Source: Plantago elongata
Lineage: Eukaryota > Streptophyta > Magnoliopsida > Lamiales > Plantaginaceae
NCBI GenBank assembly: GCA_036897095.1
Contig: JAYMSP010001295.1
Span: forward strand, 1-33,700
Reading direction: 5' to 3'
DNA: 33,700 bases
This document shows positions 10,510 to 20,593 of the stretch, piece after piece. The notes below the pieces were generated by a model that saw nothing but the letters and a program-made list of their open reading frames with translations, made no database searches and was not told where the DNA came from. The translations under genes were made by a program, and so were the position numbers. Within the stretch, counting starts at the first letter, position 1. Every line of letters begins with the position of its first letter.

Positions 10510-10790
10510 AATGCTTTAACTAAATTTATAGAACAAACCACTTTTGTGAATAAATCTGCAAGTTAGTTTTGAGAGTTGATGAAATTCAATTTCATCTGTT
10601 TCTCTAACAAAATGATAATTAACTCTATATGTATAGGATTCTCATTGAAATGCATTAGATAATAAATAAATAGATGATTGATTTTCACATAGCAATTTCA
10701 CTATATTAATTATTTTAGTTTCAAGATCCTTCAAAAGAGCTATTAACCACATGATATGATCTCCCAACAAGTCTATGCCACAGCTTGTCA
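10510..10790 (-). pseudogene. Ty1/copia pol relic, RNase H end
   Basis: Read on the minus strand, about 10790 to 10660 gives LLGDHIMWLIALLKDLE and KLLCENQSSIYLLSN. After a frame change come NPIHIEL, FINSQN and LADLFTK. These match the order in Ty1/copia RNase H: the W-L-x-x-L-L-x-D-L region, C-D-N-Q-S-A-x-x-L, x-K-H-I-E, and the closing Q-L-A-D-x-F-T-K. Stops and frameshifts show it is dead. The rest of the element is not visible on either side, so it is an isolated scrap just downstream of the carbonic anhydrase gene. Confidence 0.7.
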
Positions 10791-11070
10791 ACATATTTTG
10801 TTTGTCAATTTCACATGAATAGCATACTTATACTTTGAATAACATGCTTGTAGTTTAAAATTAGATTTCGTACTTTAGGTTTGATATTTCAATAACGAGA
10901 AGGAAATATAGTAGCTAGTTTTCTTTGTCAGAACTTATTTCCATTAATTTCATGAATGAATTCTACATTCTTTATCATAGTTAGCTCAATGCTTTTTTTA
11001 CATTCTTATAGCTCAAGTACATAAAAAAGTACAGAAACAACGTGTATAGTTTTGATAGACTCTCTAATGT

Positions 11071-12765
11071 TCAAGCCTGGGTTGGTCTTGCATTCGCTTC
11101 AAATCCCTGCAAATGATGAAAACAGAAATATCATGGAGATGAATTTAAAATGTTCATGTAGTAGTATGATGCCAATTTTTTTGTCAAAATTTTGTGACCA
11201 AGAAGATGATGCCCTTACATCATGGACAGCGTTTCTTAGTGCAGTTATTTGCTCCCTTGAAACTGTCCCCACCTGCCAACAAAATGTTAGTTTCGATCAG
11301 AGAAACATGTTTTTTCCAGGCCTAAAGCAAAAGTGAGTATGGGAAACAATGGTATACCCCGCTGTAAACTGTCCAGATAACACCCTCAGTGCACGGCGGA
11401 ACCGTGAGAGAACCAGTGTACCTATAAAACTTGTTGCCTTCAAATGCCACTTCGTTTGGATCAATCGGTCCACACTCGACTCTGTCTGCATGGGCTTTTT
11501 TGATTTCATCTAAGAGCTATTATAGGGTAAATAAATTGTCAGTAATCTAGGCGACTCTTATTGTTATAGTATCAATTCGTCACTTGTGCATGAAATGGTG
11601 AGTATTTTTTTTTATATATACCAAAATGAATTGATAACATTCGTAGAAGTTAAGAGTTAAAGAAGTAGCTGATCTGAATGAGGTGTTGAATCAAATTAGA
11701 TGACGAGTTATTTGATTTTGCTATATATCGCTAGAGTTATGATGATTGATTGTTCCGGTGATACTTACATGTGTAAGGAACGCACAAGGACGTCCCAAAT
11801 TGAACAGGACGCTAACAACAGCAATTCCTCCGGTAGTACTTGTATGAACCATATGAAGCTCCATGTGGAATCTACATTACAAAAGAAAGTGAGATTTATT
11901 TCATCTCAATTAACCAATTTTATAACACAAGAAGTTTTACATACATACATACATACACACATTAGTATATAAACACACCAAGTGTATATAGTGATGAAGA
12001 TGAGCATTACTGCGCAGTATCTACTTACTTTTTTCCATTGATAGTATGTTCGGATGGAGTATGCCAGTGACCCTGTTTTAGGTGATACTTTGTGCCATTG
12101 AGTACGATATGCCCAGCATCTCCTTCCCATTCAACCTGTTCTTACAATATGTTAACGTTTCATGTATCCTTGTAAAAAGTACAATAAATTTTAGATTAAG
12201 AATGGAATTTGAGTTTGATACGGATTTACGTACCATGATATCATGTCCTCGGTTCTTGATGATAGCTGGAGCAATCTTATAGGTTTTTTCCAAGTTTCCA
12301 TCGGGCAAGACACACACTCTTTGCCTGTTGCTAAGGTCAATTGGAGACTGTAACTTTCCAGTTTTACACACTCCCCATTCAGGTTTTAAGGTACCCCAGT
12401 TCTCCGGTCCATTATGACCGCTCTGGTAAGTGAAATGTGACTCATCCTCTAATATATTTGTAAAAAAGAAAAATAATTAGCAAGATAATCTTACGTATTC
12501 AACACCACATGCAATTATATACAATTTAAAAAATAGTAAATGTTTTGAGGGAACATCCTTATAGAGGATTCACAAGGGAATGACAAACATTACTGGCACA
12601 GTAAAAAAATATTAATAGTTTTATACCAAAATCATCGGAGTCATATATTACACATAAAAAAAGACGTAAAATCTTACCCACTTCTTGGGCATTGCTCATA
12701 GAGGTGAAAAACAAACATAGTGTAAAGATGAGAAGGGCGGAAGTGCAACTTTGTACCCGTCTCAT
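11071..12765 (-). CDS. Alpha-type carbonic anhydrase, complete seven-exon gene
   Basis: Secreted zinc enzyme for CO2 hydration to bicarbonate. The exons on the minus strand are 12678-12765, 12234-12448, 12029-12135, 11769-11871, 11358-11516, 11219-11272 and 11071-11106. All introns are GT-AG (85-252 nt) and the product is 253 residues. Residues 1-26 form a signal peptide ([16 protein letters not shown], then QE). Predicted zinc ligands are His124 and His126 ([13 protein letters not shown]) and His143 (MELHMVH). Glu130 matches Glu106 of human CA II, His98 (NRGHDI) the proton-shuttle His64, Thr209 in [12 protein letters not shown]hr199, and Trp219 the conserved Trp209. Cys57 (before GKLQSPIDL) and Cys213 fit the usual disulfide. 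It ends at NARPTQA, short of the usual C-terminal strand and shared with the second gene. It belongs to the plant alpha-CA/nectarin group. I see no disabling change. Confidence 0.93.
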
Positions 12766-12830
12766 CTTTTCTAAAGCGATAGATAATAGCCGATTGAGGG
12801 ATGCAACATTTCAAGCTACCTCTATGTATC

Positions 12831-12838
12831 TATATATA
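12831..12838 (-). promoter_or_regulatory. TATA box of the complete carbonic anhydrase gene
   Basis: On the minus strand TATATATA lies 66-73 bases upstream of the start codon, in a GAGTATATATAGATA context. A start of transcription about 30 bases downstream would leave a 5' leader of roughly 35-40 nt. Position and sequence fit a plant core promoter. It is not tested. Confidence 0.55.
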
Positions 12839-13690
12839 CTCTTAGAAACAAAAATAATCCTATATTAAACGTGTAAACATACGCAATGCATGGGAACTCC
12901 ATGGCCGTATGAACGTAATACCTCTATTTATAGCTCTTCTAATAATATACCATTCTTTAATCGTGAACAATATCCAAAAATAGTGTGATTGCTATGATAA
13001 TAATCATTAAACTCATACGTTAATCTTTTATTCCCTCCTTACTTCAATTTTATAATACAAAACTTCTAATAATGCTTATTATTACTCTGATCTTGCGTAT
13101 AGTATTATACCATTATTTATCACACGGTCCTCAAGAACTCCTTTTCATGAGACTAATAAAACTGAATAACTCAAAGAATTATGTTATACTAATATAAGTA
13201 TTGTTTCAGAACTTTTCGTAGATGTATTGTTTCAGAACTTCTCTTTCTGGTTCAATGACAAATAGGCTAAAAAAGATGACATTTATGTTATGATTTATCA
13301 TAAGTGATGTATAGATACCAAATCGAAAAACTAATCCGTGTTCATATTTGATTCAAATTAACAAATAAACTAAATATTTATTCAGTGTTATTGGGATTAT
13401 TATGTTATTTTATTAATTAAAAATTGTTGTTTTGGCTAACCCTATATTTATGTACTAGCATAGATGGCGTGTGAAGCGGTGTATTCTTGTCTTATTTTAT
13501 ATGTTGCTAAGTTAAACATGTTCTGTTTGAGTACACTTATGCTGATATCTATGTAAACTTATGAGTAATAGTTAATGTTATGGAAATGTAAAAGTTACGG
13601 AAGATAATAAATATATTAGAAAATATATCATTCCCAATAACAACAAATAAAAAAACTCAGCTTAAATTGTTTTTTAAAAACGGCTAAATA

Positions 13691-13729
13691 GTGACTCGAA
13701 CCCCAAGCGTCTTACCAACTGAGCTGCGC
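13691..13729 (-). other. tRNA-like internal promoter relic (possible SINE head)
   Basis: On the minus strand GCGCAGCTCAGTTGGTAAG resembles a tRNA A box and D arm, and GGTTCGAGTCAC resembles a B box and T arm. Only eight bases separate them, so the anticodon arm is missing and it cannot be a working tRNA gene. A tRNA-derived SINE remnant is the likeliest source. A poly(A)-ended SINE body is not obvious. Confidence 0.4.
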
Positions 13730-14667
13730 TTCGTTGTCAGACTTAGTTTAATTTGACATAAGTAGAACAACAACCCAACAATTTCCTACTAAATCTTTCA
13801 ATTCTTTCAAATACAACACCAAAGTAAATCTCATAAATCCTGAACAAAATCTAGTTTGAACCTCAAATTGTGGCTTTGTAGGTGGCATATGGGAGAAGTG
13901 ATAGATTGAGATGCCAACAAGAGAGGTTTAGTTAGCTAGTTCCATCCATGGATCAAAATCTTGTTCGAAAGTTCATCTCGGTCTTTCAAATTTTCGAGAT
14001 ATCTCGGTAAATCTCGAGAAGTTTCGGTAAAGTTGAAACAATATAATGTAAAACATACAATAGGCGGCATGTATAATCCACATTAAAACCTGAATTTGAA
14101 AAATCAACAAAATGTAATATATCAAGCTACTGGATATTATACACATAATCAACACCAATAAGAACTCCAGTCCAATACAATGCTAATGGTTATCAATAAA
14201 ACTGCAGAGTAAAAAATAACCTCTAGGCTCCAGCTTCACAACTTAAGCAGAAGCGGCGGCTAACTTCTTTCGAGCACAAAGCATCAGAATCATTCAACAT
14301 CCCAACACCTAAGGCCTAAGCATCAACCATACTCCATTATTTTCGAGGAACACGGAATTTCCTTTGATGTGTGATGTAATGGAGTTCAAACTTATCTTTG
14401 TTTAATGACGTCGGACCGTCTGCAAGATCTTGCTTCACAAGTGAGTGTGGGTAGCAAACGATTGCAATCCATACTTACAGGTTCCACGGCTAGGGTAAAT
14501 TTGGAGTTACTTGGTGTGTATTCCATGACCACAATTTACATCATTATTATCTGGGCATCGATACACTTTTCATTGAAGAAGAATAAAGCATTTGTTGGGG
14601 GTTCATTCCAAAAGTTTGTCACATGATAAACATATCAAAGTATTGTCAAGATTAAAAGTTGTCCTGG

Positions 14668-14808
14668 CTAGAAGCAACCAAGGGCCATGTCAACGCCTTG
14701 AATTATTTCCTTGCCTAAAACTGATCCAATGATCTTTGCACCATAATACTTGGCCTCTAATTCAATATTACCAACAGTATGGGTGATGCATAATGAGATT
14801 CCAACTTT
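14668..14808 (-). other. Short unidentified open frame (46 codons)
   Basis: Between two in-frame stops the minus strand encodes a segment with THTVGNIELEAKYYGAKI and GSVLGKEIIQG. The composition (Gly, Ile, Lys, Glu) looks protein-like rather than random. There is no start codon and I cannot assign a family. It may be an exon relic or chance. Confidence 0.15.
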
Positions 14809-15079
14809 TCATGTTCAGTGTGTTAACATTAATTAGGGACTGACTTGGAAAGATCAATACATTGACATACACCTTTACTTTTGGAACAAAATCACAACAA
14901 CGATCATCTACATATAATGGCATAATTAAGCACCAAAACTAAAGCGTGCTAGCAGTAAACAACTACTAAAATATTGGTTTGGAACAAACTCATAATTACA
15001 TTAGACGTGAAATCAGAATGTCAACAAATGATACCTGAAGCGGAGTTAAGGCGTAGAAATGGATATTCAAGCCATCTGT

Positions 15080-16520
15080 TGTCACGCCCCAAAACAAATC
15101 ACTATGACGAGACCGGCCGTCTATCATGAGATGGGCTCACGTCAAGACGAAGCCTTCCTTTAATACTCAAAATATATTAATATCTCAAAGTGGTACAACA
15201 GAGCATCTTACAACAATTACAATCCTCAATACATAATGATAGTCTCAACAGTACAAACATCTTCTAAATAGTCTTCACAAATCCATCATCCGTTTACCAT
15301 CTCAACTCCAATGTATCTCCGTCCGATCACTTACTAAATATTGGGGGGGGGGGGGTAACGGTGAGCCTCGTTGAGGCTTCTACCCGGATCAAGCAGAGTA
15401 TTTCAAAGCATACATATATACGTTTACATATCGAAAATACTGTTTGCATGGAACACTTTATCAAAACAATGTCAATTCACTTTTAGCTCAATTAGACAAT
15501 ACACTAAGGCCACACGAATCGTGGTGGCACACATATAGACTTTTCACATAACAATAACAATGACAAAGCCCTACTAGAGGGATACCAATATAATGGGAGA
15601 TCTCCAAAAGCATGACATTTCCTCGAAAGGGCCAAACAATTCATAGGCATATCGAATGAGCATAAAATCATATTTTCAATCCATGCTTTTGAAGAAATGA
15701 ATTTCACAAATCAAATTCACAATAAAACATTTATAGGAACACATACTTGATCTTTTCAATAGATTATTATATTAAGTCCCATCATTTAGTATAATAATCA
15801 TAAGTTATTTGTCAAACTATAAATCCATACATATATATAATAATAATAAAATAGAAGTAAAAGTGTCAAAGAAACCCCATACTTTATAGTCGTAATAATG
15901 TGTATGTGGTACACTAGAGTATACTTAGTCCGTCCAAGAGAACAATATGTCACGAAATCCCGCAACTACTCACCACAACCTTCTCCATTAAAAACAAGCA
16001 AGATCATGCACGATTTCTACCTTAAGAGAAAAAGGTGAGCTTAACCAATCAATCCTCTCAACTTTGAGTCCAAAACTTGATTAATATACTAAGTATTTTT
16101 ATAGTAACTTGATCAGACCATGACATGCAAAATAGATTCACCTACTTATACTTGAGCAACATTGATCGATGGCTCATTAGACTCGCAAGCTTGTACCTCA
16201 ATAATTACCTATGGCGGCCGAGTTATTTGACATCCAAAGTAGTCCAAGTTGACGATGCCAGACCATCCGAGTTTATATACATAATTATATTTATACTTAG
16301 GTTATCAAGAGCCCTAATTATCCAATAACTCTTCCATACACCTCTATAGGCTTTTATGCCGGTCCATATAGAATACAATGACATTAGTTATAGCCCGTCT
16401 AGATTTATATATCCATAAAATATAGACTCATAAAATTTCGTAGCAATTTAAATCCAAATAATTTCTCATCTATAACTTAAAGTCAAACGGACGATCGAAA
16501 TAAATTTTTGGGATTTTACA
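15080..16520. mobile_element. Solo LTR of a second LTR-retrotransposon family, about 1.44 kb
   Basis: It begins TGTCACGCCCC and ends GGGATTTTACA, so it has TG...CA ends. It is flanked by TCTGT (15075-15079) and TCTGC (16521-16525), a five-base target duplication with one mismatch. There is no gag or pol inside, so it is a solo LTR or a short non-autonomous element. Read on the minus strand it starts TGTAAAATCCC and ends GGGGCGTGACA, which fits plant LTRs slightly better, but orientation is unsettled. It contains a 13-base G run near 15342. Confidence 0.7.
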
Positions 16521-16562
16521 TCTGCTCATGTCAATGCATGCTCATGTGATATGATCCATCTT

Positions 16563-17370
16563 TATTGAGGTAAAAACCCCAACCCACGGATGTTACTAAA
16601 ACCAACTAACTCTTCCAATCTTCCAAGTCCTCGGGTGATACGAGCTCCAATCCTTGCGTCCGAATCCCAATATCTGAACCTGCACAGACAACTGAAGGGG
16701 GGGGGGGGGGTTAGAACCTTTAGACCTGGTTTGCCTTGGATCAAACCGGATGTGAGACTTTACTTGAGAGTGATTGCAGGTCAACTCTGTATAATTGAAG
16801 ATAATAGACTTATAGTATAGTGAGGAGATTAACTGAGCATCCTTGAGCTTACCTTGAAAGGTGTTCCCCATTTATAGAGATTAATTCCCTTCTTGGGTCA
16901 GAGTTGTTGGATCATATCAAGTGTTGGGCTAATAGAGCTTAATTAAGCCTGTGGATCATACGATTATCACAACCCATGTAGCTTTTTGGGTCTCAGGGCT
17001 AGATTAGTCATTTTGTAGGTTTTGAGGGCATCAGAGTCTTCCCACACATTGTTACATCCGAAGTGATGGTTCCAGACCAAAGTGTCCGGAACAAATCCCT
17101 CCGCTACTAACGTATTATGATTTGCCACACTCGGTTATCTTTAGGTCCGGATGTGTGCATATGTGATGTTGGTCCGGACATGATATCCTCAGATGTGATG
17201 CATCTGTTCAGATATCCTTATCATGGTATTCTTCGTACGTCTCGACTGAGCTTGACCTCGGATGGTCTGAGGCTCGGGTCCTTGGAGATTTGCCCTTATA
17301 ATACCGTGATGTCTTAGGATTTGTCCTTGGGATGTCCGAATGATGGATTGGACATATTCCCGTATCAACA
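16563..17370 (-). mobile_element. 3' LTR of the large Tat element (808 bp)
   Basis: On the plus strand it runs from TATTGAGGTAAAAACC to CCCGTATCAACA. The first dinucleotide should be TG (TGTTGAGG in the other LTRs), so one base has changed. A 14-base G run lies at about 16696. The minus strand carries TATAAATGGGG (16866-16876), matching the TATA box of the other LTR with one change. It is adjacent to the polypurine tract at 17371. Confidence 0.85.
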
Positions 17371-17381
17371 TATGTCCCCCT
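17371..17381 (-). other. Polypurine tract of the large Tat element
   Basis: On the minus strand AGGGGGACATA directly precedes the LTR start TGTTGATACGGG. It is the expected plus-strand primer site. Its position confirms the LTR boundary and the minus orientation. Confidence 0.7.
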
Positions 17382-17820
17382 AGTTTCCTAGTATCTTAGT
17401 AAAAGATAGTTGGGAACTATAGAAAAGGAGAAGTCTTTTTGTTCAATCCGTTCCATGAGAAAAAGAATTTGTGTCTAATGGTCCTTGTAGTCCTTTTGAG
17501 AGGATCTCTCTCCCCCCTCCTTTTTCATACAATCCGAAGCAAAAGCTATCGGATTATAATTTTGAGAAAGGAGTATTTGTATTTGTAACTCCCGAACGTC
17601 CGAACCTAAGTACATTCGAGAGGATGTGTCGATCATCCGAATGTTGAGACATCCAGAGAGACTTCGTGAATGGTGTGCCCTTGTCCGGATCGACGCGTTG
17701 GGTGACCAATTGTGTCTTTTCGTCTTTCGAGATGCCTCATGATCGTTGGATTAACCATATCAACGGTGGATATGAAGAGGCGGGAAGCAATAAATGCCTG
17801 TGTTGTCCAAATTATCCTCC

Positions 17821-17830
17821 TATAAATAGG
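17821..17830 (+). promoter_or_regulatory. TATA box upstream of the first opposite-strand ORF
   Basis: TATAAATAGG on the plus strand, opposite to gag-pol, in a CCTCCTATAAATAGGGGTCG context about 130 bases before the open frame starting 17950. It is nearly the same word as the box at 18939. Confidence 0.5.
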
Positions 17831-17949
17831 GGTCGTCGCTTTCATTTTTACCGCAGGCGATCAAAATTTTAACCCATCCGGAGTAAAGAGAAGACTTTGC
17901 GAGGTATGTTTCGCTATGCTTTGTGGTTTTTTGAGTTCGGGTCTTCTAG

Positions 17950-18471
17950 TCCGGTCATTTCCATTGGGCCCACTACCAAGACGAGTATGCCACTCGTCCA
18001 TCCGCGCCTTTGCTTGCCCCCAATCCGGATCCTGCTCATTCGGAGGACCCTAATCTGGCTATCATCCCTTTCGACGCTCCTGTTCCAGCTCCAGCTCTTC
18101 GGTCATATGTAGCTCGCCGGTCGAGTAATCATCCCTTCGAAGCTCCTATCTTCCCTGGGTACCAGGAATGGCGGGACTTCATTAATTGTGACTGTGGGGT
18201 GTGGCATTCTCCTGCCTATCCGGGTGAGGGGACAACTGTGAATCCGATGGACCTTGATCCGGTCATGAGCGAGCTCTCCTGTCCGAAGAGGGACTTGTGG
18301 GAGCTAAAGGAAGTTGAAGGCCGAATCACTCCCGCACACGCCGCGATCAAGAGGAAGCACAAGAAGGAGGCCCAGAGGCAATGGCTTGCTCGGATGAGGG
18401 TGGTGGTGTGTGTGGGTCTGGCTGGCTATGTCGAGACGGACGAGTTAGGCACGAATGATGCAAACTGGTGA
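17950..18471 (+). pseudogene. Opposite-strand ORF 1 of the Tat element
   Basis: Open for 173 codons from a TAG at 17947-17949 to a TGA at 18469-18471. The start is not clear. A preceding ATG-led frame (from 17903) probably joins by a frameshift near 17945. The product is Pro/Ala-rich at the start (APVPAPALRSYVARRSSN), then has a Trp/Cys segment (EWRDFINCDCGVWHSPAYPG) and a basic, charged C-terminus (IKRKHKKEAQRQWLARMR). No known catalytic motif is seen. By position it is one of the additional ORFs known between integrase and the 3' LTR in Tat elements. Its function is unknown. Confidence 0.5.
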
Positions 18472-19287
18472 AGGCGGAGTATGCCGCGTACAATTTTGTC
18501 AATTTGCGAAAGTTTGATTACTTCAGACAATATTTTGCTTCGCATGTTTTGCTTTGTTTTGACGGCTTTTCCGGATAATTACATCCGGACTTAAATGTAT
18601 CTACCTCCTTTTCGTGTGCGTATGTTTCATCTTTATAGCTTGTGTTGTAGAATAGCATATCCGAACTTATAGTGAATTTATTGCCCGAAGAGAATAATCA
18701 TTCATGAACCGTCGATCTTGCTAATGTAAATCAAACGGTTGAGTCAACGCATCCGAAGATAAGATCGTCAGCAAACTCATGACATCCGAGGGGAATAACA
18801 AACGTCGTTAAGTGCATTAGTGTCCATTATACCTTTTCTGATTCACCAAATGATCTGAGCCGTTGGATCAGAGATAGTGGGTGGTTAGATTGTGGCCACG
18901 ATCGAGGGAGCTGTTGGATTTTCGAAATTGTCCCCTTCTATAAATAGGGGAGCCGTCCCAGCATCCGAAGCAAAGCAACAAAGTGATCCGAAGAGGTAGC
19001 TACCTTCGATCCAATCTCTTGCTAATCAATTAAGTATTCAGATTCTTCTTTTTAAGTTCAGAATATTGTTCTTTAGTTCCGTCTTCGTTTCCATTTTCAT
19101 AGTGCCTCGTTTCTGTTTATGTCGTCTTTAATAAGTATGATATGGCTTTATCTTGTACTCAGACGTGCTGAGAAACTCCGAACATGCGTAGACGCTTAAA
19201 TTAATCCGGGTAATTTGAACCGCGCCTGTTAACTTCTAACTAAACGTAGAATTAAGGGGACCTCTCGACTTCTTCATCTCAGCCTAG
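18472..19287 (+). other. Non-coding stretch of the opposite-strand block, with a second promoter-like region
   Basis: About 800 bases with no open frame of note. It starts with a small hairpin word (GCGGAGTATGCCGC) right after ORF 1 and holds the TATA box at 18939-18950, followed by GCATCCGAAGCAAAGCAACA. It looks like a 3' region plus the promoter and leader of the next ORF. Confidence 0.4.
18939..18950 (+). promoter_or_regulatory. TATA box upstream of the second opposite-strand ORF
   Basis: TATAAATAGGGG on the plus strand, in a CCCCTTCTATAAATAGGGG context, about 340 bases before the open frame at 19288. The surrounding 'CGTTGGAT...CGA...TATAAATAGGGG' order resembles the region before 17821, which suggests a duplicated promoter. 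Confidence 0.5.
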
Positions 19288-20373
19288 TCTCGTACATCGT
19301 ACCTCCACTCGGGAGTTTGGTGGAACGATGAATTCGAGGGCGATGAGCTTCCTCCTGAGGTCGACTTCCTCTATCGTTATTTAGGTTACAACTCTCGTAT
19401 TCATCCTTACCAATTACCCTTTATCCCGGATATTCAGGAAACCTTCGAGGAAATGGTAGAGGATACCACCGGCGAAGCCCCCGATGTCGCTATGTTTGAG
19501 GCGGGCATCGAAGATACGGTCCAAGCAATAATGCCGCTCCATATTATTTCTGTGATCGACATCGAGCAGTACCCGGACAAGGTAGTGGCCGAAGCTGGAG
19601 TTCCGGGGGGCGGACATGTGGTGGCGAAGGAGGTCGAGGCTGTGAAGGAGGAAGTTGATGAGGAGGCTAGGACGATGACGAGAATGATACCGTCGTGACA
19701 TCGAGTGGCCGGGTATTCAACATCAAATATCCGAGGGTTTGGGCGAAAGTCATTCATCTGGATGCACTAGGAGAACTAAATCCGCAGAGTGGTTAGAAGA
19801 TATCTAGGACTAGTATGAGATACATGAGTCTCTGGAGTTGATGGTGCCGGATCCCGAGTATGCTTTTTACAATCCTCCGGTTGGGTATATGGCGGTGTAC
19901 AAAGCGTCACTTCATTGTGGATGGAGGCTTCCGGTTGCTCCCAAATTTCTTCAAATTTTCATCGATTTAGGTTTGAGTGATCATCAGATTATCCCGAACT
20001 CGTTGTGTAATATGATGTGTTTCGAGGTCTTGTGCAAGCGCATCGACATTCACTTGAATACGACCAATTTTCAAAGGTTGTTCAAGGTCAAGGCCAGTGA
20101 TTCACATCCGGACTATACTCCTTCTTAGCTAGGCCCGGATATGTTTTCTTCGAAGATCCTATTTCCTCGCTTGGCGTCGAGTGGTGGAAGAGGTACTTCT
20201 TCGTTCGTCCGGCGCTGAAGGAGGGTGAGGCTGAGTCCAGCCGGGAGAAGTGGATTTTCCTGAAGAAATTATCTCGGGAGATCTATCCTTTTGCTCGGAC
20301 GCCATCCAAGAATTTACCCTTGTGGATGCAGGCGCTCCAAAAGAAAATTCGAACGGAGATTTACTTCTTTTGA
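19288..20373 (+). pseudogene. Opposite-strand ORF 2: protein of the plant 'putative gypsy type transposon' family
   Basis: Three joined stretches. 19288-19698 encodes an acidic segment (WWNDEFEGDELPPEVDF, later Glu/Val-rich). 19838-20128 carries the recognisable core: MVPDPEYAFYNPPVGYMAVY, then GWRLPVAPKFLQIFIDLGLS and HQIIPNSLCNMMCFEVLCKR. From 20137, after a frame change, comes GYVFFEDPISSLGVEWWKRY and KWIFLKKLSREIYPF, to a TGA at 20371. The pattern G-Y-x-x-x-Y...G-x-R-L-P...F...L...Q-x-x-P-N, followed by a W-K-x-x-F-F box, is that of PF04195. This family is common in plant genomes and tied to Ty3 elements, with no proven biochemical role. At least one stop and one frameshift break it here. 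Confidence 0.65.
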
Positions 20374-20593
20374 GAGCTGATCTGTCAGCCCTTACCTTAC
20401 TTGGTCGGGTTAGCTCCGTAGTGTTACTGTGGTAATCCGCCATGAGATTTCGGTCAGTAATAGTTCCGTAGATATATGTCCGAAGCGTTTACGATGTCTC
20501 TTATTCTCCTACTTTCCTCATTTGATTTAAGTATAAATAGTCCGGATCTAACCCTTCTTCTTCGCTAGTGTAGATTATTGGTTTGAGTACGTC
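20374..20593 (+). other. Gap between opposite-strand ORFs 2 and 3
   Basis: No open frame. It contains the third TATAAATA box at 20532 and a pyrimidine-rich leader (CCCTTCTTCTTCGC) before ATG 20594. Confidence 0.4.
20532..20540 (+). promoter_or_regulatory. TATA box upstream of the third opposite-strand ORF
   Basis: TATAAATAG on the plus strand, 54 bases before ATG 20594. The spacing suits a TATA box with a short leader. It is the third such word on this strand within the Tat 3' region. Confidence 0.5.

Larger units (their letters stand above)
12841..15079. other. Upstream spacer of the carbonic anhydrase gene, mostly unrecognised
   Basis: About 2.2 kb. It holds a short 26-bp-period duplication (GTATTGTTTCAGAACTT at 13198 and 13224), a compacted tRNA-like motif (listed separately), a TTTCGAGATATCTCGGTAAATC palindromic stretch near 13990, and a 46-codon minus-strand frame at 14668-14808. 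No full gene is evident. Confidence 0.4.

Noticed and set aside
13691-13729. Functional tRNA gene
   Set aside because: The anticodon arm and acceptor stem are missing.
14405-14626. Plus-strand frame of 73 codons with a possible membrane segment
   Set aside because: No promoter, no recognisable domain, and composition typical of AT-rich chance frames.
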